The notes below the pieces were generated by a model. That model had not been told where the DNA came from. It was given only the letters and a program-made list of their open reading frames with translations, and searched no databases. From Pseudomonas sp. RIT288 (lineage in GTDB: Bacteria > Pseudomonadota > Gammaproteobacteria > Pseudomonadales > Pseudomonadaceae), in assembly GCF_000631985.1 (NCBI RefSeq), contig NZ_JFYN01000041.1, positions 248,001-312,000 of the forward strand: 64,000 nucleotides of DNA. Reading direction: 5' to 3'. This document shows positions 29,208 to 37,858 of the stretch, piece after piece. The position numbers were made by a program, and so were the translations under genes. Numbering within the stretch: position 1 is the stretch's first letter; each line of letters begins with the position of its first letter.

Positions 29208-30407
29208 ATGCCGTTCGCCAACAAACCGCTCAGCGGTGTGAAAGTCATTGAATTGGGTACGTTGATTGCCGGGCCGTTCGCCTCGCGCATTTGCGGCGAG
29301 TTCGGCGCCGAAGTGATCAAGATCGAATCGCCCGACGGCGGCGATCCGCTGCGCAAATGGCGCAAATTGTATGAAGGCACCTCGCTGTGGTGGTTCGTTC
29401 AGGCGCGCAACAAGAAGTCGCTGACCCTGAACCTCAAGCACCCCGAGGGCTTGGCGATCCTGAAAAAACTGCTGGGCGAAGCCGACATCCTGATCGAGAA
29501 CTTTCGCCCCGGCGTGCTGGAAAAACTCGGGCTGAGCTGGGAAACCCTGCATGCCCTGAACCCGAAACTGGTGATGGTGCGCCTCTCGGGCTTCGGCCAG
29601 ACCGGGCCGATGAAAGATCAACCGGGCTTCGGCGCGGTCGGTGAGTCCATGGGCGGTTTGCGTTACATCACCGGTTTCGAAGACCGGCCACCGGTGCGTA
29701 CCGGGATTTCCATTGGCGACTCGATTGCTGCGCTGTGGGGCGTGATCGGCGCGCTGATGGCGCTGCGTCATCGCGAGGTCAACGGCGGTCTCGGCCAAGT
29801 GGTCGATGTCGCGTTGTACGAGGCGATTTTCGCCATGATGGAAAGCATGGTGCCGGAATTCGACGTGTTCGGCTTCATCCGCGAGCGCACCGGCAACATC
29901 ATGCCGGGCATCACGCCGTCATCGATCCACACCAGCGCCGATGGCAAACATGTGCAGATCGGCGCCAATGGCGACGCGATCTTCAAGCGCTTCATGCTGA
30001 TCATCGGCCGCGAAGATCTGGCCAACGATCCGACGCTGGCGAGCAACGACGGGCGCGACAGTCGCCGTGACGAGTTGTATGGCGTGATCGACCGCTGGGT
30101 CAATTCGCTGCCGCTGCAAAGCGTGCTCGACCTGCTCAATCAGGCGGAAGTACCAGCCAGCCGGATCTTCAGTGCCGAAGACATGTTCAGCGATCCGCAG
30201 TACCTCGCCCGGGAAATGTTCCTGCAGGCAAAACTGCCGGACGGCAAGCCTTTCAAGATGCCGGGCATCGTGCCGAAACTCTCTGAGACACCGGGCACTT
30301 CCGAATGGGTCGGGCCGCAGCTCGGTGAACACAATGCGCAGGTACTGAACGATCTTGGCTACGACGAACAGCAGATCGCCCGGTTGCGCGCAGACGGAGC
30401 TATCTAA
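29208..30407 (+). CDS. CaiB/BaiF family (class III) CoA transferase
   Basis: Transfers CoA between organic acids. It has 399 residues, the normal length. Features are GVKVIELGTLIAGPFASRICGEFGAEVIKIE at the N-terminus, DPLRKWR, QARNKKSLTLNLK, IENFRPGVLEKLG and RLSGFGQTGP, then GGLRYITG and YLAREMF near the C-terminus. The acid substrate cannot be read from the sequence. The gene starts after a short divergent spacer from yaeQ. Confidence 0.9.
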   Translation: MPFANKPLSGVKVIELGTLIAGPFASRICGEFGAEVIKIESPDGGDPLRKWRKLYEGTSLWWFVQARNKKSLTLNLKHPEGLAILKKLLGEADILIENFRPGVLEKLGLSWETLHALNPKLVMVRLSGFGQTGPMKDQPGFGAVGESMGGLRYITGFEDRPPVRTGISIGDSIAALWGVIGALMALRHREVNGGLGQVVDVALYEAIFAMMESMVPEFDVFGFIRERTGNIMPGITPSSIHTSADGKHVQIGANGDAIFKRFMLIIGREDLANDPTLASNDGRDSRRDELYGVIDRWVNSLPLQSVLDLLNQAEVPASRIFSAEDMFSDPQYLAREMFLQAKLPDGKPFKMPGIVPKLSETPGTSEWVGPQLGEHNAQVLNDLGYDEQQIARLRADGAI

Positions 30408-31314
30408 CCTGAAACATCACCGGACATCGGACGCCAACCGCGCCCACCACTGGTGGACGTGGCGGCTGTTCGGCCTGTTGTTTCTGCTCGCCCTGCCCGC
30501 CTGGGCGCAAGCGAAACCCACGCTGGTCTGGCTGTTGCGTGACCTGCCGCCCCTGACCATCTTCGAAGGCCCGAAAAAGGGCCAGGGTGTGATCGATCAA
30601 CTGATGCCGATGCTGATCGCCGGCATGCCGCAATACGAACACACGTTGATGCGGGTCAATCGCGCCCGTGGCATGCAGATGCTGCACGAGCCGTCCTTCA
30701 CCTGCGACCCCTCACTGATCTGGAGCAAGGAGCGCACGCAATGGATCGCGTTCTCTATCCCGGCGTTTCGCGCTGTCAGTAATGGACTGGTGGTGCGTCA
30801 GAAAGATCGCAATGTGCTGGCGCCGTACCTGATCGACGGTGAAGTCGATCTGACGGCATTTCTGGCCAACGGCGAAATCAAGGTCGGAGTCGTCGCCGAG
30901 CGCAGTTACGGCGAGTTTCTCGACACGCTGCTCAAGCAGGCCCCGGACGGTGCGCTGACGCCGCATTATGGCAACGACGCCCTGAGCAGCCTGCTGTCGA
31001 TGCAGCGTCTGGGGCGCCTGCAAGTGGTGTTGGGTTACTCGCCGGAGATCCGCTATCAGGCGCATCAGGCGCAAATTGCCGAAGACGAACTGGTGTTCTA
31101 TCCGATTCGCGGCACCGGCAAGTATCTGTCTGGCTATGTCGGGTGTTCCGATACTCCCCAGGGCCGTCAGGCGATCAGTGAGATCAACCAACTGCTGCGT
31201 ACCCTGCCCCACGAGCAACTGAACCAGTCGTATGCCGACTGGCTGGACCCCGAAATGCGCACGGATTACCTGCACCAGGCGCGGATTTTTTTCGAGCAAC
31301 AGGCTGCGCCATAA
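30355..31314 (+). CDS. Periplasmic solute-binding-like protein (TIGR02285 type)
   Basis: 319 residues if the ATG at 30355 is used, which overlaps the CoA transferase gene by 53 bases. The true start may lie slightly later, because the signal-peptide-like segment (WRLFGLLFLLALPAWAQA) begins about 30 residues in. The remainder looks like an extracellular solute-binding protein family 3 domain (VWLLRDLPPLTIFEG, QLMPMLIAGMPQYEHTLM, FYPIRGTGKYLSGYVGCS). The ligand is unknown. No transporter genes are adjacent. Confidence 0.72.
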   Translation: MATTNSRSPGCAQTELSNLKHHRTSDANRAHHWWTWRLFGLLFLLALPAWAQAKPTLVWLLRDLPPLTIFEGPKKGQGVIDQLMPMLIAGMPQYEHTLMRVNRARGMQMLHEPSFTCDPSLIWSKERTQWIAFSIPAFRAVSNGLVVRQKDRNVLAPYLIDGEVDLTAFLANGEIKVGVVAERSYGEFLDTLLKQAPDGALTPHYGNDALSSLLSMQRLGRLQVVLGYSPEIRYQAHQAQIAEDELVFYPIRGTGKYLSGYVGCSDTPQGRQAISEINQLLRTLPHEQLNQSYADWLDPEMRTDYLHQARIFFEQQAAP

Positions 31315-31332
31315 AACCTGCGGGCAAAAAGA

Positions 31333-31364
31333 AACCCCGAGAAGTGGGGAGACGACTCGGGGTT
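31333..31364. terminator. Possible terminator hairpin
   Basis: AACCCCGAG...CTCGGGGTT, a 9-bp perfect inverted repeat just after the solute-binding-like gene. The T-tract is short (TTAAAC). Confidence 0.5.
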
Positions 31365-31489
31365 AAACGCGGTCTACATAAAGACCCGTAGCAGCAAGCG
31401 ACAAGCACCGGAGCACAATGCTTGATCCTGCTGTTACGGGGTCTGACTGACGGGGATGCAGGAAGGTTCCCACAAAAATTATTTCATCT

Positions 31490-31771
31490 TCACAATGCCG
31501 CGCGCTTATCGAGTGCTGCATTACGCAAGGCCGCGATAACACAGGGCTCCAGTCGCCCTTCGGCGATCAGGACGTCACGGTGCAAACCGTCGACCACATC
31601 TGTCAGCAGGCGTTTGTCGCTCAATTGCGCCTGATTGAATTCGCGCTCCACCACGAGGGCGCCGTTGCTGTTCCTCAAGGTCACCAGGCACTCGCCATGG
31701 GCACCACGGGGGGTCAACGTCACCTGATACGGGCTCAGAGCCTCACCGAGCAATAGACTGATACTTTCCAT
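31490..31771 (-). CDS. DUF3509 domain protein
   Basis: 93 residues from the ATG encoding MESISLLLGEALSPYQVTL; a start four codons earlier (31783) is possible. It matches the DUF3509 family, small Pseudomonas proteins of unknown function (LTPRGAHGECLVTLRN, VEREFNQAQLSDKRLLTDVVDGLHRD). It is soluble with mixed strand and helix. It lies downstream of the receiver gene on the same strand but with a 162-bp gap. Confidence 0.8.
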   Translation of the reverse strand: MESISLLLGEALSPYQVTLTPRGAHGECLVTLRNSNGALVVEREFNQAQLSDKRLLTDVVDGLHRDVLIAEGRLEPCVIAALRNAALDKRAAL

Positions 31772-31933
31772 CTCGATCTCCACTCAATAGTCCGAAAACA
31801 TTGTGCCTGGGGCGTGTTCACAATAAATGACCACCGGCCCGAGAAGAAAGTTCTGAATACCGCGCTGCTCCCGGAGCAGTTAGCGGTCTGTCAGAGCATG
31901 CACGGTGAAGATGACAGAAACATAACCATCGGC

Positions 31934-32341
31934 TCAAGCCCCCGCTGGATGGGCTACCGCTTGCAAGTAGGTGTCCAGCAGCCCGCGCATCAGCACTGCC
32001 GAGACCGGCGTCTGCAGGCGCCCCAGCAGCGTCAACTCCTGTGCTTGCAGCAGGTTTTCCAGATCGCTCAGCAGGCCCGGTGCTACTCGCCCCAGCAGAA
32101 TGAGCGCGCTGGCCTCCCGTTCGGCCGCCAGATGGTGGATCAGCGCCAGGCCCTCTCCGCCACGCAGTTGCGGATCGCAGATCGCGATGTCGACCCGGGT
32201 GCGCCGCTCCAGCGAGCAGCGTGCCGAGGCCAGCGATGGCGCCGTGAGTACGTCATAGATACCGACCGCGTTGAGCATCTGGTGCAACGCCATCATTCGA
32301 TAAGGATCAGGTTCGAGAATCAGGACTTTGAGCGAGCGCAT
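31934..32341 (-). CDS. Stand-alone receiver-like protein (atypical response regulator)
   Basis: 135 residues from the ATG encoding MRSLKVLILEPDPYRMM; the Pro-rich extension from 32362 is unlikely. It is a single receiver fold with no output domain. The acidic pocket is E-P-D (EPDPYR) and the phosphoacceptor-position Asp is in IAICDPQL. The usual conserved Lys of the final strand (K-P) is replaced (LLGRLQTP), so it may be a degenerate receiver. It lies downstream of the kinase-less sensor gene. Confidence 0.75.
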   Translation of the reverse strand: MRSLKVLILEPDPYRMMALHQMLNAVGIYDVLTAPSLASARCSLERRTRVDIAICDPQLRGGEGLALIHHLAAEREASALILLGRVAPGLLSDLENLLQAQELTLLGRLQTPVSAVLMRGLLDTYLQAVAHPAGA

Positions 32342-32440
32342 GGGCGACCTCGGAAACGGCAATCGCGGACTCGTCCGCAGTTGCTGACCACTTTAGGGCA
32401 GCCTCCTTCAGTCCCCCATCGGAAAAAGAGGCGTGTGACA

Positions 32441-32456
32441 TAGGAAATTTCCCTAT
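32441..32456. promoter_or_regulatory. Inverted heptad, BvgA/EvgA-type operator candidate
   Basis: TAGGAAATTTCCCTAT contains two inverted copies of a TTTCCTA-like heptad meeting at AAATTT, a pattern bound by BvgA-class response regulators. It lies about 100 bases upstream of the receiver gene (minus strand). Confidence 0.4.
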
Positions 32457-32469
32457 ATCAATGCGGACG

Positions 32470-33825
32470 TCATCCCGCCGTTGCATCACGCTGGGTGATA
32501 TCCGTCCAGCCCCCGAGCAGGCCGCGCAATTCCCCATTGGCGCTGTAGAACGGGACGGTCCACTGGTAGATTTCCCGATTGCCATCGTTGAATTGCAAAC
32601 GGCGTCTGCTGAAACGGGTTCTGCGCGTTCTCAACTGAATCAGGAACTCATCATGCAGCATGTCGGCGGTGGCTCGCGGTAGCGCATCGACGTCGATCAA
32701 GCGGCATCCCTGCACCTGTTCAAAGCGGAGCGACAACGCCTCTTCATAACTTTTGTTGCACAGGATCAGGCGCCCTTCCAGGTCACGGACAAACACCGGA
32801 TCGGGCATGGCATCAATCAAGGCGCGCTGGAAGACCAACTGATCGCCGAGCTCGCTTTGCACGTCTCGATGCTGCTTGATCACGGCCGCCATTCGCCGAT
32901 TCCATAACAGCGACATCACACAAAAGCCCCCCACCAAAACCACCCCCCAGCAGCTTGAGCGGAGCCAGTGCTGCCAACCGGCGGCGGCCGGTTTCGGCCC
33001 GATGCCGCCCAGCCATTTCAGGCGAATGGCACGCAGCTCGGAGGCCGGGAACGCTTCGAGCGCCTTGTTCAGAATGCTCAGTAATTGCGGCTGGCCTCTG
33101 CGCACTGCCAAAAGATCGGCCTCCCATTTGCCTTCCAGAATTTCGCCGACCTGTAGCAGGCCTGAGGGATAGAGCTGCGCACCGATTTCATTTTCGATGG
33201 TGGCATAGGCCTCACCGCTTTCGACCAGCGCCCGCGCCTCGGCATAGGTTTTCACCGAGCGTAATTCGATGGACGGATAATCGCGTCGGATCACCCCCTC
33301 CAGCGCATGCCGACCCGGCAATACCAGCACCCGTTTGGCCAACTGCTCCAGCGATTGCACTCCCGGCTCGCCGGCGCGGCCGACAAATACCCAGCCGGCA
33401 CCGCCAAAGGCATGACTGAAATCCAGACTCAATCGGCGCTCATCATTCATCGCCAGGGTCGTGCTCATATCGGCGGCACCGGTCTCCAGGCGCTCGAGCA
33501 TCTGCGCGGTGGAAAAGGACTCCCGGTAGATGAACTGCAAGCCGGTCATGGCGCTGATGCGCTTGAGCACATCGCTGTTGAGGCCACTCCAATGACCGTG
33601 CTCATCCAGAAACAGGTACAACGGGTACTGCTCCGCCGCCACGATCACCGTCGGATTGTCGCGAATCCATTGCCGCTCTTCTTCATCCAGCACCACGGTG
33701 CCGATGTTCAACTTCTCTTCATGCACCAGGTGCGCAACCGCGCTCACGCGCCAGCCGTACAACAGGCACAACAGCAGTGCCTGCTTCAGGGTGTGTTTCC
33801 ATCCTCTTTCAAACAGCATTGCCAC
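32470..33825 (-). CDS. EvgS/BvgS-like periplasmic sensor with PAS, lacking a kinase
   Basis: 451 residues. A probable signal or TM at about 12-30 precedes a periplasmic Venus-flytrap domain (family 3 solute-binding: WIRDNPTVIVAAEQYPLYLF, LDFSHAFGGAGWVFVG, about 50-275). TM2 is at about 288-308 (CWGVVLVGGFCVMSLLWNR), and a cytoplasmic PAS domain follows (about 328-445, RALIDAMPDPVFVRDLEGR). The protein stops at GWTDITQRDATAG, where BvgS/EvgS sensors continue into HisKA, HATPase, receiver and HPt domains. No kinase remnant is seen downstream in any frame, only a gap of 128 bp before the receiver gene. Confidence 0.78.
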   Translation of the reverse strand: MAMLFERGWKHTLKQALLLCLLYGWRVSAVAHLVHEEKLNIGTVVLDEEERQWIRDNPTVIVAAEQYPLYLFLDEHGHWSGLNSDVLKRISAMTGLQFIYRESFSTAQMLERLETGAADMSTTLAMNDERRLSLDFSHAFGGAGWVFVGRAGEPGVQSLEQLAKRVLVLPGRHALEGVIRRDYPSIELRSVKTYAEARALVESGEAYATIENEIGAQLYPSGLLQVGEILEGKWEADLLAVRRGQPQLLSILNKALEAFPASELRAIRLKWLGGIGPKPAAAGWQHWLRSSCWGVVLVGGFCVMSLLWNRRMAAVIKQHRDVQSELGDQLVFQRALIDAMPDPVFVRDLEGRLILCNKSYEEALSLRFEQVQGCRLIDVDALPRATADMLHDEFLIQLRTRRTRFSRRRLQFNDGNREIYQWTVPFYSANGELRGLLGGWTDITQRDATAG

Positions 33826-33887
33826 TTCCTTCGAGATCGACTCACCCGTCCTTCATGGGCGAAAACCCGAGCAGTGTGGCAGCAGAA

Positions 33888-33916
33888 ACAAAAAAGCCCG
33901 TCAGGAGACGGGCTTC
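33888..33916 (-). terminator. Rho-independent terminator of thrC
   Basis: On the minus strand, GAAGCCCGTCTCCTGACGGGCTTTTTTG: a GCCCGTC/GACGGGC stem followed by a T-run, 23 bases after the thrC stop. Confidence 0.9.
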
Positions 33917-33938
33917 AAAATGTGACAGCTTTTACGGC

Positions 33939-35348
33939 TTACAGCGGCTTGCCGCGGTTGCCATGCTGGCTGACAAAGGCCTGTACGGCTTTCAGCTCGT
34001 TTGGCAGAACGGTGCAGCGCTCGTTTCGCTCAAACAAATCAGAAAGATGTGCAGGCAGTTCGAGAGCTTTTCCTACACCCGCTTTCTCCACGGCATCCGG
34101 GAATTTCACCGGATGCGCAGTACCCAGGATCACCATCGGGATATCCAGGCTGCGACGGCATTCGCGGGCAGCACGCACGCCGATGGCGGTGTGCGGGTCC
34201 AGCACTTCGCCGCACTGCGCGTAGACTTCAGCGATGGTTTCGCAGGTTTGCGCATCGTCCACGGCCAGCGAGTCGAACAGCTTGCGGGCTTCGGTCCAGC
34301 GCTCTGGCTCGACGCTGAAACCACCGCCCTGCTTGAACGAATCCATCAACCCGGCAATCGCTGCGCCGTTGCGACCGTGCAGGTCGAACAGCAGGCGTTC
34401 GAAGTTCGACGAAACCATGATGTCCATCGACGGCGACAGCGTGGCGTGCAGGGTTTCCTTGACGTACTGGTTGCCGCTCATGAAGCGGTGCAGGATGTCG
34501 TTGCGGTTGGTGGCGACGATCAACTGGTTGATCGGCAGGCCCATGTTGCGCGCCAGGTAACCGGCGAAGATGTCGCCGAAGTTGCCGGTCGGTACCGAGA
34601 ACGACACCGAACGCGCCGGGCCGCCCAGCTGCAGGGCTGCGTGGAAGTAGTAGACGATCTGGGCCATGATCCGCGCCCAGTTGATCGAATTCACCGCTAC
34701 CAGGCGCGTGCCCTTGAGGAAGCTCTGGTCGGCGAAGCTGTTCTTGACCATTTCCTGGCAGTCATCGAAGTTGCCTTCGATGGCGATGTTGTGGATGTTC
34801 TCGCCGAAGATGGTGGTCATCTGCCGACGCTGCACTTCGGACACACGGTTGTGCGGGTGCAGGATGAAGATATCGACGTTTTCGCAGTGTTTGCAGCCTT
34901 CGATGGCGGCCGAACCGGTGTCACCCGAGGTGGCGCCGACGATCACCACGCGTTCGCCGCGTTTTTCCAGCACGTAATCGAGCAGACGACCGAGCAGTTG
35001 CAGGGCGAAGTCTTTGAACGCCAGGGTCGGGCCGTGGAACAGTTCGAGCACCCATTCGTTGCCGTTGAGCTGACGCAGCGGGGCTACGGCGCTGTGCGAG
35101 AACACGCCGTAGGTTTCTTCGAGGATCTTTTTGAAATCGGCGTCCGGGATGCTGCCGGTCACGAACGGGCGCATGACGCGGAAAGCCAGCTCGTGATACG
35201 GCAGGCCGGCCCAGGAAGCGATTTCCTCCTGGGTGAAACGTGGCAGGTTTTCCGGGACGTACAGACCGCCGTCGGTGGCCAGACCGGCCAGCAGGACGTC
35301 TTCGAAATTCAGGGCCGGTGCCTGGCCGCGGGTACTGATATAACGCAT
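33939..35348 (-). CDS. thrC: Threonine synthase
   Basis: PLP enzyme that converts O-phosphohomoserine to threonine. It has 469 residues, typical of the long bacterial form. The N-terminus MRYISTRGQAPALNFEDVLLAGLATDGGLYVPE is diagnostic. The PLP-lysine lies in GPTLAFKDFALQLL. GATSGDTGSAAIEG forms the phosphate-binding loop. It is downstream of hom in the same orientation, completing the threonine branch, and ends before a clear terminator. Confidence 0.96.
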   Translation of the reverse strand: MRYISTRGQAPALNFEDVLLAGLATDGGLYVPENLPRFTQEEIASWAGLPYHELAFRVMRPFVTGSIPDADFKKILEETYGVFSHSAVAPLRQLNGNEWVLELFHGPTLAFKDFALQLLGRLLDYVLEKRGERVVIVGATSGDTGSAAIEGCKHCENVDIFILHPHNRVSEVQRRQMTTIFGENIHNIAIEGNFDDCQEMVKNSFADQSFLKGTRLVAVNSINWARIMAQIVYYFHAALQLGGPARSVSFSVPTGNFGDIFAGYLARNMGLPINQLIVATNRNDILHRFMSGNQYVKETLHATLSPSMDIMVSSNFERLLFDLHGRNGAAIAGLMDSFKQGGGFSVEPERWTEARKLFDSLAVDDAQTCETIAEVYAQCGEVLDPHTAIGVRAARECRRSLDIPMVILGTAHPVKFPDAVEKAGVGKALELPAHLSDLFERNERCTVLPNELKAVQAFVSQHGNRGKPL

Positions 35349-35367
35349 AAGGGCAAACCTTCGGTTT

Positions 35368-35455
35368 GAGCTTCAAGCTACGCGCTACAAGCTGCAAGTA
35401 AAAGCCAGACCGCTTTTCTCTTGCCGCTTGCAGCTCGACGCTTGCAGCTGCTTCT
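35368..35455. repeat. Inverted repeat between hom and thrC
   Basis: AGCTGCAAG (35390-35398) is answered by CTTGCAGCT (35427-35435) and a second CTTGCAGCTG, within a stretch of CAAGCT/AGCTTG words. It looks like a separate family of Pseudomonas intergenic palindromes. Confidence 0.5.
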
Positions 35456-35457
35456 GC

Positions 35458-36762
35458 TTAGTTAAGGTGCTCGACGCGGATCCGCACAACCGGACCGTTG
35501 ACGCCGGCCAATGCTTCCAGAGCGGCAATCGCATCGTTCATGTGCTGTTCCAGCACGCGGTGGGTCAGCAGGATCATCGGCACCAGGCCGTCGTGTTCCT
35601 CGACTTCCTTCTGCATGATCGACTCGATGTTGATGCCGCGCTCCGAGAGAATGCTCGCCACCTGAGCCAGTACGCCCGGATGATCCTTGGCCTGGATGCG
35701 CAGGTAGTAAGCGCTTTCGCAGGCTTCGATCGGCAGAATCGGATGCGCCGACAGCGAGTCCGGCTGGAAGGCCAGGTGCGGCACACGGTTTTCCGGATCG
35801 GAAGTCATGGCGCGAACCACGTCCACCAGATCAGCGATCACCGACGAAGCGGTCGGCTCCATGCCGGCACCGGCGCCGTAGAACAGCGTCGAACCGGCGG
35901 CATCACCGTTGACCATTACTGCGTTCATCACCCCGTTGACGTTGGCGATCAGACGATCGGCCGGGATCAGCGTCGGGTGCACGCGCAGCTCGATGCCGGC
36001 AGCGGTGCTGCGCGCCACACCGAGGTGCTTGATGCGGTAGCCCAGCGCTTCGGCGTAGTTCACGTCAGCGGTGGTCAGCTTGGTGATGCCTTCGGTGTAA
36101 GCCTTGTCGAACTGCAGCGGAATGCCGAACGCGATCGACGCCAGAATCGTCAGCTTGTGCGCCGCGTCGATGCCTTCAACGTCGAAGGTCGGGTCGGCTT
36201 CGGCGTAGCCCAGCGCTTGCGCTTCGGCCAGCACGTCTTCGAAGGTGCGACCCTTCTCGCGCATTTCGGTGAGGATGAAGTTACCGGTACCGTTGATGAT
36301 CCCGGCGACCCAGTTGATGCGGTTGGCGGACAGGCCTTCACGGATCGCCTTGATCACCGGAATGCCACCGGCCACGGCCGCTTCGAACGCCACGATCACG
36401 CCTTTCTCGCGTGCCTTGGCGAAAATCTCATTACCGTGAACGGCAATCAGTGCCTTGTTCGCGGTGACCACATGCTTGCCATTCTCGATGGCCTTGAGTA
36501 CCAGCTCGCGGGCAACGGTGTAGCCGCCCATCAGCTCTATGACGATGTCGATCTCAGGGTTCGTGGCCACTTCGAAGACATCGTTGGTAATCGCAATACC
36601 GGTCGTCTGGAACTGAGGCTTTGGCGTGCGCGTGGCAATTTGTGCCACTTCGATCCCACGCCCGGCACGACGAGCAATTTCCTCGGCGTTGCGCTGAAGT
36701 ACGTTGAAGGTACCGCCACCGACGGTCCCTAACCCACAGATGCCTACTTTGACCGGATTCAC
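35458..36762 (-). CDS. hom: Homoserine dehydrogenase
   Basis: NAD(P)H-dependent reduction of aspartate semialdehyde to homoserine. It has 434 residues if it starts at the GTG encoding MNPVKVGICGLGTVGGGTFNVL. This start has GGGGAG 6 nt upstream and gives the usual Pseudomonas length; an ATG 30 bases upstream lies in the Shine-Dalgarno area and is rejected. The Rossmann NAD motif is GLGTVGGG. The catalytic core includes GGIPVIKAIREGLSANRINWVAGIINGTGNFILTEM, and a C-terminal ACT domain starts near residue 350. First gene of hom-thrC. Confidence 0.95.
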   Translation of the reverse strand: MNPVKVGICGLGTVGGGTFNVLQRNAEEIARRAGRGIEVAQIATRTPKPQFQTTGIAITNDVFEVATNPEIDIVIELMGGYTVARELVLKAIENGKHVVTANKALIAVHGNEIFAKAREKGVIVAFEAAVAGGIPVIKAIREGLSANRINWVAGIINGTGNFILTEMREKGRTFEDVLAEAQALGYAEADPTFDVEGIDAAHKLTILASIAFGIPLQFDKAYTEGITKLTTADVNYAEALGYRIKHLGVARSTAAGIELRVHPTLIPADRLIANVNGVMNAVMVNGDAAGSTLFYGAGAGMEPTASSVIADLVDVVRAMTSDPENRVPHLAFQPDSLSAHPILPIEACESAYYLRIQAKDHPGVLAQVASILSERGINIESIMQKEVEEHDGLVPMILLTHRVLEQHMNDAIAALEALAGVNGPVVRIRVEHLN

Positions 36763-36780
36763 TGTGAACTCCCCATGAAA

Positions 36781-36802
36781 CGGCCGACGCAAGGTCGGCC
36801 GG
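36781..36802 (-). promoter_or_regulatory. Hairpin immediately 5' of hom
   Basis: CGGCCGAC-CTTGC-GTCGGCCG (8-bp stem) followed by TTTC lies between the dsbC stop and the hom Shine-Dalgarno. It may terminate dsbC transcripts or attenuate hom expression. Confidence 0.5.
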
Positions 36803-36893
36803 AAAACAACCGCGTGTTCGCGGCTCTCTATTAATGGCCCGGCGAGATTACCACCGGACCATGATCGTCAAAGGCTGACCGTGACGATGCGAA

Positions 36894-37625
36894 TTACTTG
36901 GCGCCCAGCGCCAGTTTGGCGACTTGTGGCGCCGGCTGGTAGCCCGGAATGACTTGTCCGTCGGCCAAAACGATGGCCGGTGTACCGTTCACGCCGATCG
37001 ACTGACCGAGGGCGAACTGTTTGGAGACCGGGTTCGCGCACTTGGCGGCCTTGATTTCCTTGCCATCGACCATTTTGTCCATGGCGGCTTTCTTGTCGGT
37101 CGAGCACCACACGGCTTGCAGTTGTTCGTCACCCGGCGAGCCGAGGCCCTGACGCGGGAACGCCACGTAACGCACTTCGATGCCGCGCTTGTTCAGCTCA
37201 GGCACTTCGGCGTGCAGCTTGTGGCAGTACGGGCAGGTGGTGTCGGTGAACACGGTGATGTGCGATTTGGTCTCGCCCACGGCCGGGTAAACCACGGTTT
37301 CGGCCACCGGAATGGCATTGATCAGTTTGGAGATGCCCAGGCGTTCGGTCTTCTCGGTCAGGTTGACCGGTTTGCCGTCCTTGAGCTGAAACAGGTAGCC
37401 CTGAACGATGTACTGGCCGTCAGCGCTGGCGTACAGCACGCGGCTGCCCTTGAGCTTGACTTCATACATGCCCGGCAACGGGCTGGTGCTGATGCTTTCT
37501 ACCGGAACCTCGAGTTCGAGTTTTTCCAGGCTTTGACGAATGGCTTTGTCGGCCGCGTCATCGGCGACGGCAAAGGTGCTGACCAACGCAATGGCTGCGG
37601 CGGCGAAAATCTGGGTCAGACGCAT
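36894..37625 (-). CDS. dsbC: Periplasmic disulfide isomerase DsbC
   Basis: Isomerises wrong disulfides in periplasmic proteins. It has 243 residues from the ATG encoding MRLTQIFAAAAIALVSTFAVADD, a clean Sec signal; the longer ATG start at 37712 has no signal. The thioredoxin active site is TTCPYCHKLH. The N-terminal dimerisation domain precedes it, and cis-Pro follows in GVNGTPAIVL. It sits between xerD and hom, as in other pseudomonads. Confidence 0.95.
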   Translation of the reverse strand: MRLTQIFAAAAIALVSTFAVADDAADKAIRQSLEKLELEVPVESISTSPLPGMYEVKLKGSRVLYASADGQYIVQGYLFQLKDGKPVNLTEKTERLGISKLINAIPVAETVVYPAVGETKSHITVFTDTTCPYCHKLHAEVPELNKRGIEVRYVAFPRQGLGSPGDEQLQAVWCSTDKKAAMDKMVDGKEIKAAKCANPVSKQFALGQSIGVNGTPAIVLADGQVIPGYQPAPQVAKLALGAK

Positions 37626-37763
37626 GAGAACTCCTGAAGGCGGACAAATGAAACGGTCAGAACGCCCGTGCCGGAACACCGGGTCATAACCGTCCATCGT
37701 GCAAACCGGCAAAGCCTACCACATAAGGCTCGCATGGCCGAATGCGCCTGACACAAGACATGC

Positions 37764-37849
37764 AGGCGCTGCCGAGGGCTGCGATCCTTTGATCCTGCTT
37801 GTTATTCCAAAAGCAAAGTCAAAAGATCGCAGCCTTCGGCAGCTCCTAC
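37764..37849. repeat. REP doublet, family B (imperfect)
   Basis: CAGGCGCTGCCGAGGGCTGC and the inverted GCAGCCTTCGGCAGCTCCTA lie between xerD and dsbC. The left arm is mutated. Confidence 0.78.
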
Positions 37850-37858
37850 AGGGGGGCA

